A DNA stretch of 19,765 nt, taken from JBAWAP01 sp049589355. Lineage in GTDB: Bacteria > Chloroflexota > Anaerolineae > VGOG01. This document shows positions 1 through 7,390 of this stretch, in pieces. The position numbers and the translations under genes are program-made. Numbering within the stretch: position 1 is the stretch's first letter; each line of letters begins with the position of its first letter. The notes beneath the pieces are model-generated. The model was not told where the DNA came from, made no database searches, and worked only from the letters and a program-made list of their open reading frames with translations. The stretch covers positions 1 through 19,765 of the forward strand of contig JBAWAP010000421.1 in NCBI GenBank assembly GCA_049589355.1, given 5' to 3'.

Positions 1-255
1 ATCGTTGCTCAACTTGCTGGCAATTCGCTTGGCAGCGGCATTATCCAGATGAAGTATATATGTAGTGGAACCAATGCTGTCATAAACATTCACATAGATC
101 CCGGGTGGGAAGAAAGTACCTTGACCGATGATTTCTAATGGCGGATATGTTATTATCAGTGGATAAACGATCACGATCAGCAGCAATGCCATAAAAATGG
201 AAAAACCAACCACAAATTTACCAGAGTGAAAAACTTGTTGAATGGTATGTTTCAT
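1..255 (-). CDS. ABC transporter permease, OppC/DppC type (N-terminal part)
   Basis: This is the first 85 residues of a gene that runs off the left edge. The ATG at 253-255 lies 14 bases after the stop of the OppB-like permease and is preceded by a GGAAAG ribosome-binding site. A short hydrophilic head is followed by one strong membrane segment (about residues 16-36) and then the start of an extracytoplasmic stretch. That is the usual opening of the second permease of peptide/nickel-type (family 5) importers. The assignment rests mainly on position after binding protein and OppB, because the EAA loop lies outside the window. The segment after the first helix (residues 37-85) is the long periplasmic-side insert many OppC proteins have. 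It should form a heterodimer with the neighbouring permease. Confidence 0.75.
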   Translation of the reverse strand, partial: MKHTIQQVFHSGKFVVGFSIFMALLLIVIVYPLIITYPPLEIIGQGTFFPPGIYVNVYDSIGSTTYILHLDNAAAKRIASKLSND

Positions 256-269
256 AACAGCATCTTTCC

Positions 270-1274
270 TTAATCAGCCTGCGCCGCTTTAATGCGTGGA
301 TCAAGGATGCCATAGACGAGCTCAATAAGAAAGTTCGCACTCAGCACCATCAAGGTGATAATCAATGCGGTTGCTGAGATCAACGGGTAATCCTGGCCCA
401 ACACAGCAGTCAGGATCGTAGAACCAAGCCCCGGATAACTAAAGATGATCTCCGCCACCAGCGCGCCGCCGACCATGGTCCCGATCGATAATGCCAAACC
501 GGTCACCTGCGGAAGCATGGCATTCCGAAATACATAACCGACGATCTTGCGATCTTTGATTCCCATGAAACGGCTGTATTTTACGTAATCCGCATTCAGC
601 TCATAGATGGACATGGAGCGCATGCCAATCGCCTGACCGCCGATGGCGATCAACACGATGGACCAGAACGGCATTTGATAATGGACGATCACAGACCATA
701 CAAATGTCCAACTCCGGCTGGGAATTAGGTCAAACCCATATCCGCCCGAGGTCGGGAACCATTTTAATCCGACTCCAAAAATGACCAGCAAAATGACTGC
801 CATGCCAAATGCCGGGAAATTGCTCACAAAAATACTGTCGGGCATGAGGACTTTATCAAAGCCCCCCTTGAGATAAGCCGCTAACGCGCCGAGTGTGTTC
901 CCGATCAGCCAGCCGACGATGATCGCCGGGAACTGCAGACCTATCGTCCACCAGATGGAAGATTTGAGAACACTTGCCACCGTTCTGGGATATTGGCTGA
1001 ACGAGAAACCAAAATCGCCGTGGAGCACATTTTTCACGTAAAGGAAGAACTGTTCGAGCATGGGTCTGTTGGTGCCAAACAGGGTCACGTATTGCTGATA
1101 AATTGCCTGGACCCCGGTCGCATTGCTCATGCCTTGGGCAAGCCTTGATACGATGGCCGCCACGGGATCCCCTGGCATCAAGCGGGGCAGGAAGAAATTC
1201 AACACGAATGCGCAAACTAAGGTGATTGAGAACCAAAGCAGCTTGTTAAGGAAATACTTTCGGTATCCTTTCAA
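270..1274 (-). CDS. ABC transporter permease, OppB/DppB type
   Basis: A 334-residue inner-membrane permease of the BPD-transporter family (binding-protein-dependent transport, family 5 type), close to the usual OppB length. Visible features are an N-terminal helix at about 12-30 ending in a LPRLMPGDP stretch typical of OppB, five further membrane segments, and the C-terminal signature IFSYPGLG. The EAA loop that contacts the ATPase lies at about 220-255 (YSRFMGIKDRKIV region). The start is a TTG codon (1272-1274) preceded by a very strong GAGGAGG site 7 bases upstream; no ATG fits better. The gene follows the binding-protein gene after a 166-base gap with two hairpins, and a second permease follows at 255. 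The substrate is unknown. A LacI regulator upstream hints at an oligosaccharide, as some Opp-type importers carry sugars, but this is inference. Confidence 0.9.
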   Translation of the reverse strand: MKGYRKYFLNKLLWFSITLVCAFVLNFFLPRLMPGDPVAAIVSRLAQGMSNATGVQAIYQQYVTLFGTNRPMLEQFFLYVKNVLHGDFGFSFSQYPRTVASVLKSSIWWTIGLQFPAIIVGWLIGNTLGALAAYLKGGFDKVLMPDSIFVSNFPAFGMAVILLVIFGVGLKWFPTSGGYGFDLIPSRSWTFVWSVIVHYQMPFWSIVLIAIGGQAIGMRSMSIYELNADYVKYSRFMGIKDRKIVGYVFRNAMLPQVTGLALSIGTMVGGALVAEIIFSYPGLGSTILTAVLGQDYPLISATALIITLMVLSANFLIELVYGILDPRIKAAQAD

Positions 1275-1314
1275 CGCAATACCTCCTCGATTGATGAATC
1301 ATTATTTTACGGAT

Positions 1315-1363
1315 AGGTGCAACGCACTTGCGGGTAAAGTACACCCGTCTGTGCGTTGCACCT
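1315..1363. repeat. Inverted repeat between binding-protein and permease genes
   Basis: A perfect 13-bp inverted repeat (AGGTGCAACGCAC at 1315-1327 and its complement at 1351-1363) encloses a second, nested pair (CGGGT 1331-1335 with ACCCG 1343-1347). It lies in the gap between the binding-protein stop and the permease start. No T-run follows on the minus strand, so it is more likely an RNA-stabilising stem-loop or a processing site than a terminator. It could protect the upstream binding-protein mRNA from 3' decay. Confidence 0.7.
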
Positions 1364-1387
1364 GTACAGCTTAAGCTACTTTGTAAG

Positions 1388-1428
1388 AAACAGCCATGTT
1401 CCGGTGTTCGTGGGACATGGCTGTTTTT
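1388..1428 (-). terminator. Intrinsic terminator-like hairpin after the binding-protein gene
   Basis: The arms AAACAGCCATGTTCC (1388-1402) and GGGACATGGCTGTTT (1412-1426) pair over 15 bp with one G-U, around a 9-base loop. On the minus strand an A-run precedes the stem and TTTCTT follows. It begins 13 bases after the binding-protein stop. In ABC importer operons a partial terminator here commonly gives more binding protein than permease; that role is inferred. The opposite strand also ends in TTTTT. Confidence 0.7.
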
Positions 1429-1440
1429 AGAGATACCCGT

Positions 1441-3435
1441 TTATGGGTTAACTAGCGTCAGGTTATAGAGACCCGCGATGCTCCAACCGTCAGTACAGAC
1501 CATCGGCGGGACGGGCGGGGTGGTACCATCACCCTGGTGAGGGAAGCCCGTCCAAACACTCTCGTTCACAGCGTGGAACATATCGGGTCGGTACATGAGC
1601 GTGAAGGAGGGAATATCGGTCAGGTAGATCTTGACCAATTCCGTGTAGGCGGCCTTCAGCTTGGCGGGATCGGTTTCAGCGGGGATCGCTTTGATCAATT
1701 CGTCGACCCTGGGATTGCTATATTGGCCCCAGTTGCCGTTCCAGTTGTTCGCCATACCAACGAATTCAGAGCTGAGCAAATGGCGGATACGTCCCCAAGG
1801 CTGGGTCGGGCCAGCGCCGTCGCTCCACATCATGAAGATGTCATAGCCGGCGGGGAGAGGCGCATCCGATTTGGTGACGACGGTCTGATAAACGGCCCAT
1901 TCAGGGTAGTTGGTCGTGATCTCAATACCGATCTTTTTCCCGGCGGCAGCAACCACTTCAATCGCAGCCTGCCAGTCGGACCAGCCATTGGGGCAGGTGG
2001 CTACATAGGAAAGTTTCTTCCCATTGTATTCGCGCCAGCCATCGCCGTCGGTATCGGTAATCCCGGCATCATCGAGCAGTTTCTTGGCGCCTTCGATGTC
2101 GTTGCCAGCCCACTGCAGAGCCTTGACGGCATCGTGGTCGTACAGGGCCTGCTCACCAGGGGTTGGGTTCATGAGTGAGCGCGGAACCTGATCGAAGGTA
2201 GCCGATTGGTTGGTCATGGCGTTGGCTATGATGGTGGGATAGTCAACTGCAATGGCAATGGCCTTGCGGACCGCAATTTGGTCCAAACCATAGGACTTCA
2301 GGTTGTAGTAGGCCGTTGGGAGGCTGGCGCCAATGCCATAAGGAGCATCGGGAAGATAGGTGGAGACGGGCAGCCCATAGTTGAGCCACAAAATCTGAAT
2401 ATTGGAGTTGAACTGCTGGCTGACATCCACTTCACCTTGTGCCAAAGCAACAGAACCGGCGGCGTTATCCTTGAAGATCGTATGCGCCAGGTACTTCGGA
2501 ACAGGCAGCTTGCCCCACATGGAAGCATCCTGGCCCCAGTAGTTGTCATCACGAACGTAGACAACCTTCGTATCGTCAGCAAAGAACTTGTGATAGGGGC
2601 CGGAGTAAACGGCGTCTTCCGCAGTATCAGCCAGGAACTTGGTGGCATCCCCGCCGGTGCGCGCTTCCAGTGTTTGGGTCCAGGCTTTCTGGATGACATA
2701 GTTGCCGCACAGGTAAGCAGGGACCTGCAGAGGATTGACCGTTTTGCCGTTCGCATCCAGTTTGGCCTTGACCAAAACCGTTTGGGCATCAACCGCTTCG
2801 ATGGTGTCGATGTAGTCTTTGAAGTTATTGCCGGCATTGGTTGAGTACTTGATGTTGGAAGCCCAGGTATAGGCCACGTCATCCGCGGTCAGCGGGGTAC
2901 CGTCGCTCCAATGGGCGGCTGGTTTGATCTTGAAGGTGATCTCGGTACGCGCATCGTTCCACGTATAAGGACCATCCGCCAGCAGAGGATACATCCCGCC
3001 GTCGAGCATGTCGTACAGGTACGGGGTTTCGAACATGATAACGCGGGCAGCGTCCTTTTGTGTGACAGCCATGGCGTTATTCATGCTGGAAGAGTATGGA
3101 TTCCAACCAACAACCGCACCCCACTGTTGACCATTGAAGTACAGGGTTTCATTGCGGGGAAGCGCTGCAGCTGGTGCCACTATTGGGGTCACCTCGACCA
3201 CCACGGTCTCCTTGACGATCTTCTCGACCGGCACCTCTTTCTCGACCACCACGGTCTGGACCACCGGCTTCTCGACGACCTTCTCCGTCTCGACGATCAC
3301 GGTCTGGAACACCGGCTTCTCGACCACTACTTGCTTCTCGATCACCTCTGGCGTAGGAGGAGCACAGGCCGAGAGCACCAGGCTGACGATCACCACCAAA
3401 GCAGACAGACTTGTCCATTCCTTACGCGAAAACAT
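1441..3435 (-). CDS. Family 5 extracellular solute-binding lipoprotein (ABC importer)
   Basis: A 664-residue SBP_bac_5 protein that captures substrate outside the cell for the permeases that follow. The start chosen is the ATG at 3433-3435, which has a consensus AGGAGG site 7 bases upstream; a longer reading from 3474 adds 13 unsupported residues. The signal peptide has a lipobox (LSAC, Cys24), so the protein is probably lipid-anchored. Residues 31-88 form a repetitive linker rich in V-E-K-T (for example VVVEKEVPVEK), which probably lifts the binding domain off the membrane. The family signature WSDGTPLTADDVAYTW follows at about 190. The length is somewhat above a typical OppA (about 540) because of the linker and family inserts. 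Oligopeptide or oligosaccharide are the likely ligands, and the sequence does not decide between them. Confidence 0.9.
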   Translation of the reverse strand: MFSRKEWTSLSALVVIVSLVLSACAPPTPEVIEKQVVVEKPVFQTVIVETEKVVEKPVVQTVVVEKEVPVEKIVKETVVVEVTPIVAPAAALPRNETLYFNGQQWGAVVGWNPYSSSMNNAMAVTQKDAARVIMFETPYLYDMLDGGMYPLLADGPYTWNDARTEITFKIKPAAHWSDGTPLTADDVAYTWASNIKYSTNAGNNFKDYIDTIEAVDAQTVLVKAKLDANGKTVNPLQVPAYLCGNYVIQKAWTQTLEARTGGDATKFLADTAEDAVYSGPYHKFFADDTKVVYVRDDNYWGQDASMWGKLPVPKYLAHTIFKDNAAGSVALAQGEVDVSQQFNSNIQILWLNYGLPVSTYLPDAPYGIGASLPTAYYNLKSYGLDQIAVRKAIAIAVDYPTIIANAMTNQSATFDQVPRSLMNPTPGEQALYDHDAVKALQWAGNDIEGAKKLLDDAGITDTDGDGWREYNGKKLSYVATCPNGWSDWQAAIEVVAAAGKKIGIEITTNYPEWAVYQTVVTKSDAPLPAGYDIFMMWSDGAGPTQPWGRIRHLLSSEFVGMANNWNGNWGQYSNPRVDELIKAIPAETDPAKLKAAYTELVKIYLTDIPSFTLMYRPDMFHAVNESVWTGFPHQGDGTTPPVPPMVCTDGWSIAGLYNLTLVNP
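3190..3350. repeat. Degenerate short tandem repeats encoding the V-E-K linker
   Basis: Repeated variants of TCGACCACCACGGTCT and CCGGCTTCTCGA occur here on the plus strand. They encode the Val-Glu-Lys-Thr linker of the binding lipoprotein. The repetition suggests the linker length can change by slippage or unequal recombination. Confidence 0.7.
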
Positions 3436-3710
3436 TTTCTTCCTCCTTTTTGTTTGTTTTGTTCCTCGGCACAAATTGCCGAGATTGGCTTTCAGTGGAT
3501 AAAGCGCGGGTGCGGCATCCCGCTACGAGAAGAGAAAGATCAACCTCTCGTAGAGATCAGCTTCTATCTAAAAGTCCGCGGTCATCACCTTCTTTCCTTC
3601 TCGATGTTTCTCGGAAACCCCGACAGCGCGTTTTCACCGGTGGGGAACGTGGGTTTTCTTTACGGCTATCCAACTGCTACATGTTCAACGGTATCTCCAA
3701 CCTATCGCTT
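3436..3710 (-). promoter_or_regulatory. Long structured 5' leader of the binding-protein gene
   Basis: From the promoter at 3717-3745 the transcript would run about 275 bases before the start codon, with no convincing small gene inside. Hairpins seen are a perfect 7-bp stem CTCGGCA/TGCCGAG with 5-base loop (3465-3483), ending about 15 bases before the ribosome-binding site, and an 8-bp stem CTACGAGA/TCTCGTAG (3523-3530 with 3546-3553). A GTTTC-N3-GAAAC pair lies at 3606-3618. I do not recognise a known riboswitch class. The remaining gap up to the LacI gene (3746-3918) is AT-rich and shows only a weak inverted repeat (TGAATAA, 3826-3832 with 3846-3852). Confidence 0.4.
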
Positions 3711-3712
3711 TC

Positions 3713-3733
3713 ACAAAGTATAGCACACTTTGT
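3713..3733. promoter_or_regulatory. Candidate operator over the importer -10 box
   Basis: The inverted repeat ACAAAGT-N7-ACTTTGT (arms 3713-3719 and 3727-3733) covers the -10 element and adjacent spacer. A dimeric repressor bound here would block RNA polymerase. It does not resemble the GGAGCGCTCC palindromes near the LacI gene, so it may be read by a different regulator. Confidence 0.4.
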
Positions 3734-3745
3734 TCGATTGTGCAA
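3717..3745 (-). promoter_or_regulatory. Sigma-70-type promoter for the ABC importer operon
   Basis: On the minus strand TTGCAC (3740-3745), a 17-base spacer and TATACT (3717-3722) form a near-consensus promoter pointing at the binding-protein gene. It shows that the importer can be transcribed separately from the LacI gene upstream. Confidence 0.7.
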
Positions 3746-3918
3746 ACACGCGTATTTATTTTGAGACATTTTCAGGGGTGGAATCGACAACCTTACACCA
3801 TCATCCTTATTAGCGCGGAATTTCCTGAATAAAGGATACACTAACTTATTCATTAATGTAGAATTAGAATGCTACCGATTTCAGGCCCTTGTTTCAAATT
3901 CCTTATCACCTCCTTTCT

Positions 3919-4947
3919 TCATGACCGCCTCAAGGCGGAGCCGCAAGAGGCCCTGATCACCAACTCCGTGGGCAAGACAATCCTCTGAGCAGGAGCCTCT
4001 TCTTCTGATGAATATTCCAGCACGCTCAGCAACACCTCTACCGCCATCGAGCCCATCCGTTCAATCGGTTGGCGTACAGTCGTCAGCGCCGGCTCAATCG
4101 CCGAGGCGATAGGGATGTCATCGAAGCTGACCAGAGAGATGTCCTGGGGAACCTGCCGATCCGCTTGCCGCAGCGCTTTCAGAGCGCCGATAGCCATCAT
4201 ATCGCTGGCGACGAAGACCGCGCTGGGAGAGACAGGTAGCAGCCGTTGCATGCCCACTGTACCGCTGGCCTCAGTATAGTCCCCTTCCACGATCAGCTCC
4301 TCCTCCACGGGAATACCGCGCGCTTCCAGCGCTTGGCGGTAGCCGCTCAGACGGTCCTGGCCGTGAATCATGTCCAGCGGGCCGGTGATGGTGGCGATGC
4401 GCCGGTGTCCCAGACGGATCAGGTGCTCCACCGCCATCCGTGCCCCGTTAACGTTGTCAGCGTCCACGTAATGGACTCGCTCTTTGGGACGCCGCCCTAC
4501 GGAGACGAAGGGAATCCGGTCGCGCAGCAAGTTGGGGATGAGCGGATCGTCTAATGAGGCCGAAGCCACGATGGCTCCGTCCAGGTAACTACTGCGTAGG
4601 ATGCGCTGATATATCTCTTGCCGGTCAGCATTGGCAGTAAATAAGGAGAGCATCAATTGATATTGGTGAGAGTTACAGGCATCAGTGGCACCGCGCAACA
4701 AGAGGGAGAAGAAGGGGTCGGTGAAAAGCGTCGTCACCGCTTCGGGGATGATCATACCGATGATCTGGGTGCGGTTGGTGACCAGGCTGCGAGCGGCGGC
4801 ATGGGGTTGATAGCTCACCTGACGGATGACCTCCCAGACCCGGTCCCGCACCTCGGGGCGGACGTTGGGGTGGTCGTTGACGACCCTGGAGACGGTGGAG
4901 CGAGAGACGCCGGCCAATTGGGCCACTTCTTCGAGCGTAGGCGACAT
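3919..4947 (-). CDS. LacI-family transcriptional regulator
   Basis: A 342-residue repressor of normal family length. Residues 4-25 are the LacI helix-turn-helix (TLEEVAQLAGVSRSTVSRVV), followed by the hinge helix region (PHAAARSLVTNRT) that inserts into the operator minor groove. A periplasmic-binding-protein-like effector domain runs from about 60 to 335 (IGMIIPEAV onward, with DMMAIGALKALR and VSFDDIPIA near the dimer and ligand regions). The ATG at 4945-4947 has an AGGAG site 6 bases upstream. Such regulators usually sense a sugar or sugar phosphate. It likely controls itself through the two palindromes at 4958-4971 and 5031-5044. Control of the downstream importer is plausible from position, but no matching operator is seen at its promoter. 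Confidence 0.92.
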   Translation of the reverse strand: MSPTLEEVAQLAGVSRSTVSRVVNDHPNVRPEVRDRVWEVIRQVSYQPHAAARSLVTNRTQIIGMIIPEAVTTLFTDPFFSLLLRGATDACNSHQYQLMLSLFTANADRQEIYQRILRSSYLDGAIVASASLDDPLIPNLLRDRIPFVSVGRRPKERVHYVDADNVNGARMAVEHLIRLGHRRIATITGPLDMIHGQDRLSGYRQALEARGIPVEEELIVEGDYTEASGTVGMQRLLPVSPSAVFVASDMMAIGALKALRQADRQVPQDISLVSFDDIPIASAIEPALTTVRQPIERMGSMAVEVLLSVLEYSSEEEAPAQRIVLPTELVIRASCGSALRRS

Positions 4948-4957
4948 CGGCTGCTCC

Positions 4958-4971
4958 TGGAAGCGCTCCCA
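4958..4971. promoter_or_regulatory. LacI-type operator, proximal
   Basis: TGGAAGCGCTCCCA is a near-palindrome around AGCGCT, the central CG step typical of LacI-family sites. It touches the ribosome-binding site of the regulator gene. It is 73 bp centre to centre from the second copy, about seven helical turns. Confidence 0.65.
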
Positions 4972-5030
4972 ATAAAATCCCCCAAAAAAGCCGAAATTCG
5001 TGCCAAAGAGGGCGTTTGAAGCTACTTTTT

Positions 5031-5044
5031 TGGGAGCGCTCTCA
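5031..5044. promoter_or_regulatory. LacI-type operator, distal, at the transcription start
   Basis: TGGGAGCGCTCTCA matches the proximal site at 12 of 14 positions and lies immediately downstream of the -10 box, over the expected start point. Binding here would repress the regulator's own promoter. Confidence 0.7.
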
Positions 5045-5049
5045 ATAAT

Positions 5050-5078
5050 ATTATATCACAGATTGGAAGCTTTGTCAA
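5050..5078 (-). promoter_or_regulatory. Consensus sigma-70 promoter of the LacI gene
   Basis: The minus strand reads TTGACA (5073-5078), 17 bases, then TATAAT (5050-5055), a perfect consensus with optimal spacing. Such a strong promoter makes sense only if tightly repressed, which fits the operator immediately downstream. Confidence 0.85.
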
Positions 5079-5124
5079 CACCCAATTTTTGATACCGCCG
5101 CTTTTCTTTTTTGCCAAGATAAGG

Positions 5125-5130
5125 TATAAT
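5125..5130 (+). promoter_or_regulatory. -10 box upstream of the chelatase gene
   Basis: A perfect TATAAT lies 45 bases before the start codon. The -35 region at 17 bp is a poor TTTTCT, so the promoter may need an activator or a different spacing. It is divergent from the LacI promoter. Confidence 0.45.
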
Positions 5131-5175
5131 CTACAACGCTGTGCTCAAAGCACTGCGAAATGAACCGGAGTTGAT

Positions 5176-7200
5176 ATGCCAGTTATTTTCCCCTTCACAG
5201 CCGTCGTCGGCCAAGAGAAAATGAAGATGGCTCTCATCCTAAATGCCATCAGCCCCCAAATCGGTGGGGTGCTGATTCGCGGCGAGCGGGGCACGGCCAA
5301 ATCCACCGCCGCCCGGGCCCTGGCCGCACTGCTGCCAGAGATCGAGGTGGTGGCTGATTGTCCCTTTAGCTGTGACCCTGAGCAACCCCAGGCCCTTTGC
5401 GATGACTGCCGCGAGCGAGTTGAGTGCGGTGAGGAGCTATCCATAGGCTGTCGCAGGACTCGCTTTGTGAACCTGCCTGTCAGTGCCACCGAGGACCGGG
5501 TGGTAGGCACATTGGACATCGAACTGGCGATCAAGCGCGGTGAGCGCCACTTCGAGCCAGGGGTGCTGGCTGCCGCCAACCGTGGCTTGCTTTACGTAGA
5601 TGAGGTCAACCTGCTCGATGACCACGTGGTGGACCTGCTGCTGGACTCAGCGGCTATGGGCGTCAACGTGGTAGAACGAGAAGGCATCTCCTTCTCACAC
5701 CCCGCCCGCTTCATCCTGGTGGGCACCATGAACCCTGAGGAAGGGGAACTGCGGCCGCAACTGCTGGACCGCTTCTCCCTCTGCGTGGAGATCAAAGGCA
5801 TCGCCGATCCTCAGGCCCGGGTGGAGATCCTGGAGCGCTGCGTCCAGTTCGAGCAAGACCCTGAAGGTTTTCGGGAGGAATGGGAACCTTACGAGGAGCA
5901 ACTCTCGCGCGAAATCGCCAGCGCCAGGGAGCTTTTGCCTGAGGTCGGTTATGACGCTAGTGATCTACTGGTCATTGCCGAGCTAATGGCGAATCTGCCG
6001 GTGGATGGCCACCGACCGGACATCGTCATCCTCAAGACAGCCTTAGCCCATGCTGCCTTCGCGGGGCGACGTCGGATCAACGAAACCGATATCCTGGCCG
6101 CCGCCGAGCTGGCCTTGCCCCATCGCCTGAAGAGGCAGCCTTTCCAGGAGGCGGAGCTACAGTTTCAGGACTTGAAGGAGAAGTTGACACAGGTGCGCAC
6201 GGAGCTGGATCATCAGGACACGGCCTCTTCAGTGGAGAGCACCCCTGATCCGGCCAAAGACAACCCAAAAACTAACACTGCCAGCGAGTCTAATTTGGCG
6301 ACTCCGCTTAAGGGCCATCAGGCGGATCCCATGCCTCTCTCCTACATCCGGCAGGCGGACATGCCGGTGTCCATAGGCCTGGCCTTCAAGCCCAGGCGCG
6401 TGGAGACCCCCCTAGACCGGCTGACCAGGCACAGCGCGGGCAAGCGCAGTTTCACCAAGACCGAACGCAAGCGGGGTCGCTACATCCAGAGCCGGCCAGC
6501 CAACGGGCAGAGCGACGACATCGCCTTTGACGCTACTCTCCGATATGCTGCCCCTCACCAAATCCATCGTCAGAGCGGCAATCTGGCCCTGGCCATTGCC
6601 GATGAGGATTTGCAGCGCAAGGTGCGAGTGCGGCGGGCGGCCAACCTCATCCTCTTCGTGGTTGACGCCAGTTGGTCCATGGCCGCCGCGGAGCGCATGG
6701 TGGCCACCAAAGGGGCCATCATGTCCCTCCTCAACGACGCCTATCAACGCCGCGATCAAGTTGGCCTCATCGTCTTCCAAAAAGAGGAGGCCAGGTTAGT
6801 CCTGCCCCCTACCTCCAGCGTGGAGCTAGCCAAGAAAGCCCTCCAGGACATCCCCGTCGGTGGCAAGACCCCTCTCTCCAGCGGGCTCCTCCTGGCCTAT
6901 CGCGTGTGCAAGAGGGAGTTGCGCCGCAACCCCGAAGTGATGCCCTTGATCATCCTCCTGACCGATGGAGCGGGCAACGTCTCCATGACCGACCTCCCGG
7001 CTCAGGAGGAGGGGCTCAAGGTGGCTGACCTCATCCAGCGCAGCAGCATTCGGTCGGTGGTCATCAACATGGAGCATGCCCCATTTGATCGTGGTCTGGC
7101 CCAGGACTTGGCCGATGCTCTGGGCAGCCCCTGCTATACCTTGCAAGAACTCAAAGCCGAGCAACTCTATCAGACCGTGCGGGGGGAGTTGAAAAGCTAG
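5176..7200 (+). CDS. Magnesium/cobalt-chelatase-type ATPase, fused BchI and BchD-like subunits
   Basis: A 674-residue fusion. The N-terminal AAA+ part is ChlI/BchI-like: Walker A GERGTAKST (36-44), a cysteine-rich insert (Cys62, 66, 75, 79, 84, 92), Walker B LLYVDEVN (138-145), sensor Asn186 in GTMNPEEG and an arginine in LDRFSL (Arg199). After a low-complexity linker (about 330-430) comes a von Willebrand A domain with MIDAS residues DASWS (Asp497, Ser499, Ser501). In this family the complex uses ATP to drive metal insertion into a tetrapyrrole by a large CobN/BchH subunit. No large subunit is in the window, so the metal is undecided and another MoxR-like remodelling role is possible. The six cysteines could bind a metal or cluster. 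The start is ATG at 5176 with GGAG 5 bases upstream. Confidence 0.88.
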   Translation: MPVIFPFTAVVGQEKMKMALILNAISPQIGGVLIRGERGTAKSTAARALAALLPEIEVVADCPFSCDPEQPQALCDDCRERVECGEELSIGCRRTRFVNLPVSATEDRVVGTLDIELAIKRGERHFEPGVLAAANRGLLYVDEVNLLDDHVVDLLLDSAAMGVNVVEREGISFSHPARFILVGTMNPEEGELRPQLLDRFSLCVEIKGIADPQARVEILERCVQFEQDPEGFREEWEPYEEQLSREIASARELLPEVGYDASDLLVIAELMANLPVDGHRPDIVILKTALAHAAFAGRRRINETDILAAAELALPHRLKRQPFQEAELQFQDLKEKLTQVRTELDHQDTASSVESTPDPAKDNPKTNTASESNLATPLKGHQADPMPLSYIRQADMPVSIGLAFKPRRVETPLDRLTRHSAGKRSFTKTERKRGRYIQSRPANGQSDDIAFDATLRYAAPHQIHRQSGNLALAIADEDLQRKVRVRRAANLILFVVDASWSMAAAERMVATKGAIMSLLNDAYQRRDQVGLIVFQKEEARLVLPPTSSVELAKKALQDIPVGGKTPLSSGLLLAYRVCKRELRRNPEVMPLIILLTDGAGNVSMTDLPAQEEGLKVADLIQRSSIRSVVINMEHAPFDRGLAQDLADALGSPCYTLQELKAEQLYQTVRGELKS

Positions 7201-7264
7201 TGGTTGCGCTCCCATGAATTGGTCCTAATTCTGACGCACGACTGACGATGAATTGACGCCCGTA

Positions 7265-7273
7265 TGCTATAAT
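7265..7273 (+). promoter_or_regulatory. Extended -10 promoter in the gap after the chelatase gene
   Basis: TGCTATAAT is a perfect extended -10 motif (TGn plus TATAAT). The nearest -35-like words (TTGACG 7253-7258, CTGACG 7242-7247) are at poor spacing, but extended -10 promoters can work without one. The next plus-strand gene is more than 3 kb away, so it would drive only a short RNA. Confidence 0.55.
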
Positions 7274-7275
7274 GG

Positions 7276-7310
7276 GGTTAGCAAAACGATAAAGGATTCT
7301 TTTGCTAACC
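7276..7310. repeat. 11-bp perfect inverted repeat at the promoter start region
   Basis: GGTTAGCAAAA (7276-7286) pairs with 7300-7310 around a 13-base loop that includes AAAGGA. It begins 3 bases after the -10 box, so it spans the expected transcription start. It may be an operator, or a stem-loop only partly present in the RNA. Confidence 0.65.
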
Positions 7311-7356
7311 TTCTTAGTGGGACTAGGGCCTGGTCAACCCTAGTCCTTTGATTTTT
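7280..7356 (+). ncRNA. Candidate small RNA (about 77 nt)
   Basis: Promoter, stem-loop and intrinsic terminator lie within 90 bases with no open reading frame. A transcript starting near 7280 would end in the T-run at 7352-7356. It would carry part of the first stem, an SD-like AAAGGA loop and the terminator stem. No known RNA family is recognised. Alternatively the hairpins only end the chelatase mRNA. Confidence 0.35.
7320..7356 (+). terminator. Intrinsic terminator
   Basis: A perfect 9-bp stem GGACTAGGG/CCCTAGTCC (7320-7328, 7338-7346) with a 9-base loop is followed by TTTGATTTTT. Confidence 0.8.
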
Positions 7357-7390
7357 GGGGCAATGTGCTGGAGTCATGAACAAACAGAAA

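Noticed and set aside
3866..3894. Weak promoter-like pair TTGAAA-17-TAGCAT on the minus strand after the LacI gene
   Set aside because: The -10 is poor and a far better promoter exists at 3717-3745.
3905..3918. 14 bases identical to the 3' end of 16S rRNA (ATCACCTCCTTTCT)
   Set aside because: No rRNA sequence precedes it. On the minus strand it is a perfect ribosome-binding site, but only a 14-codon TTG reading follows, so neither an rRNA fragment nor a gene is supported.
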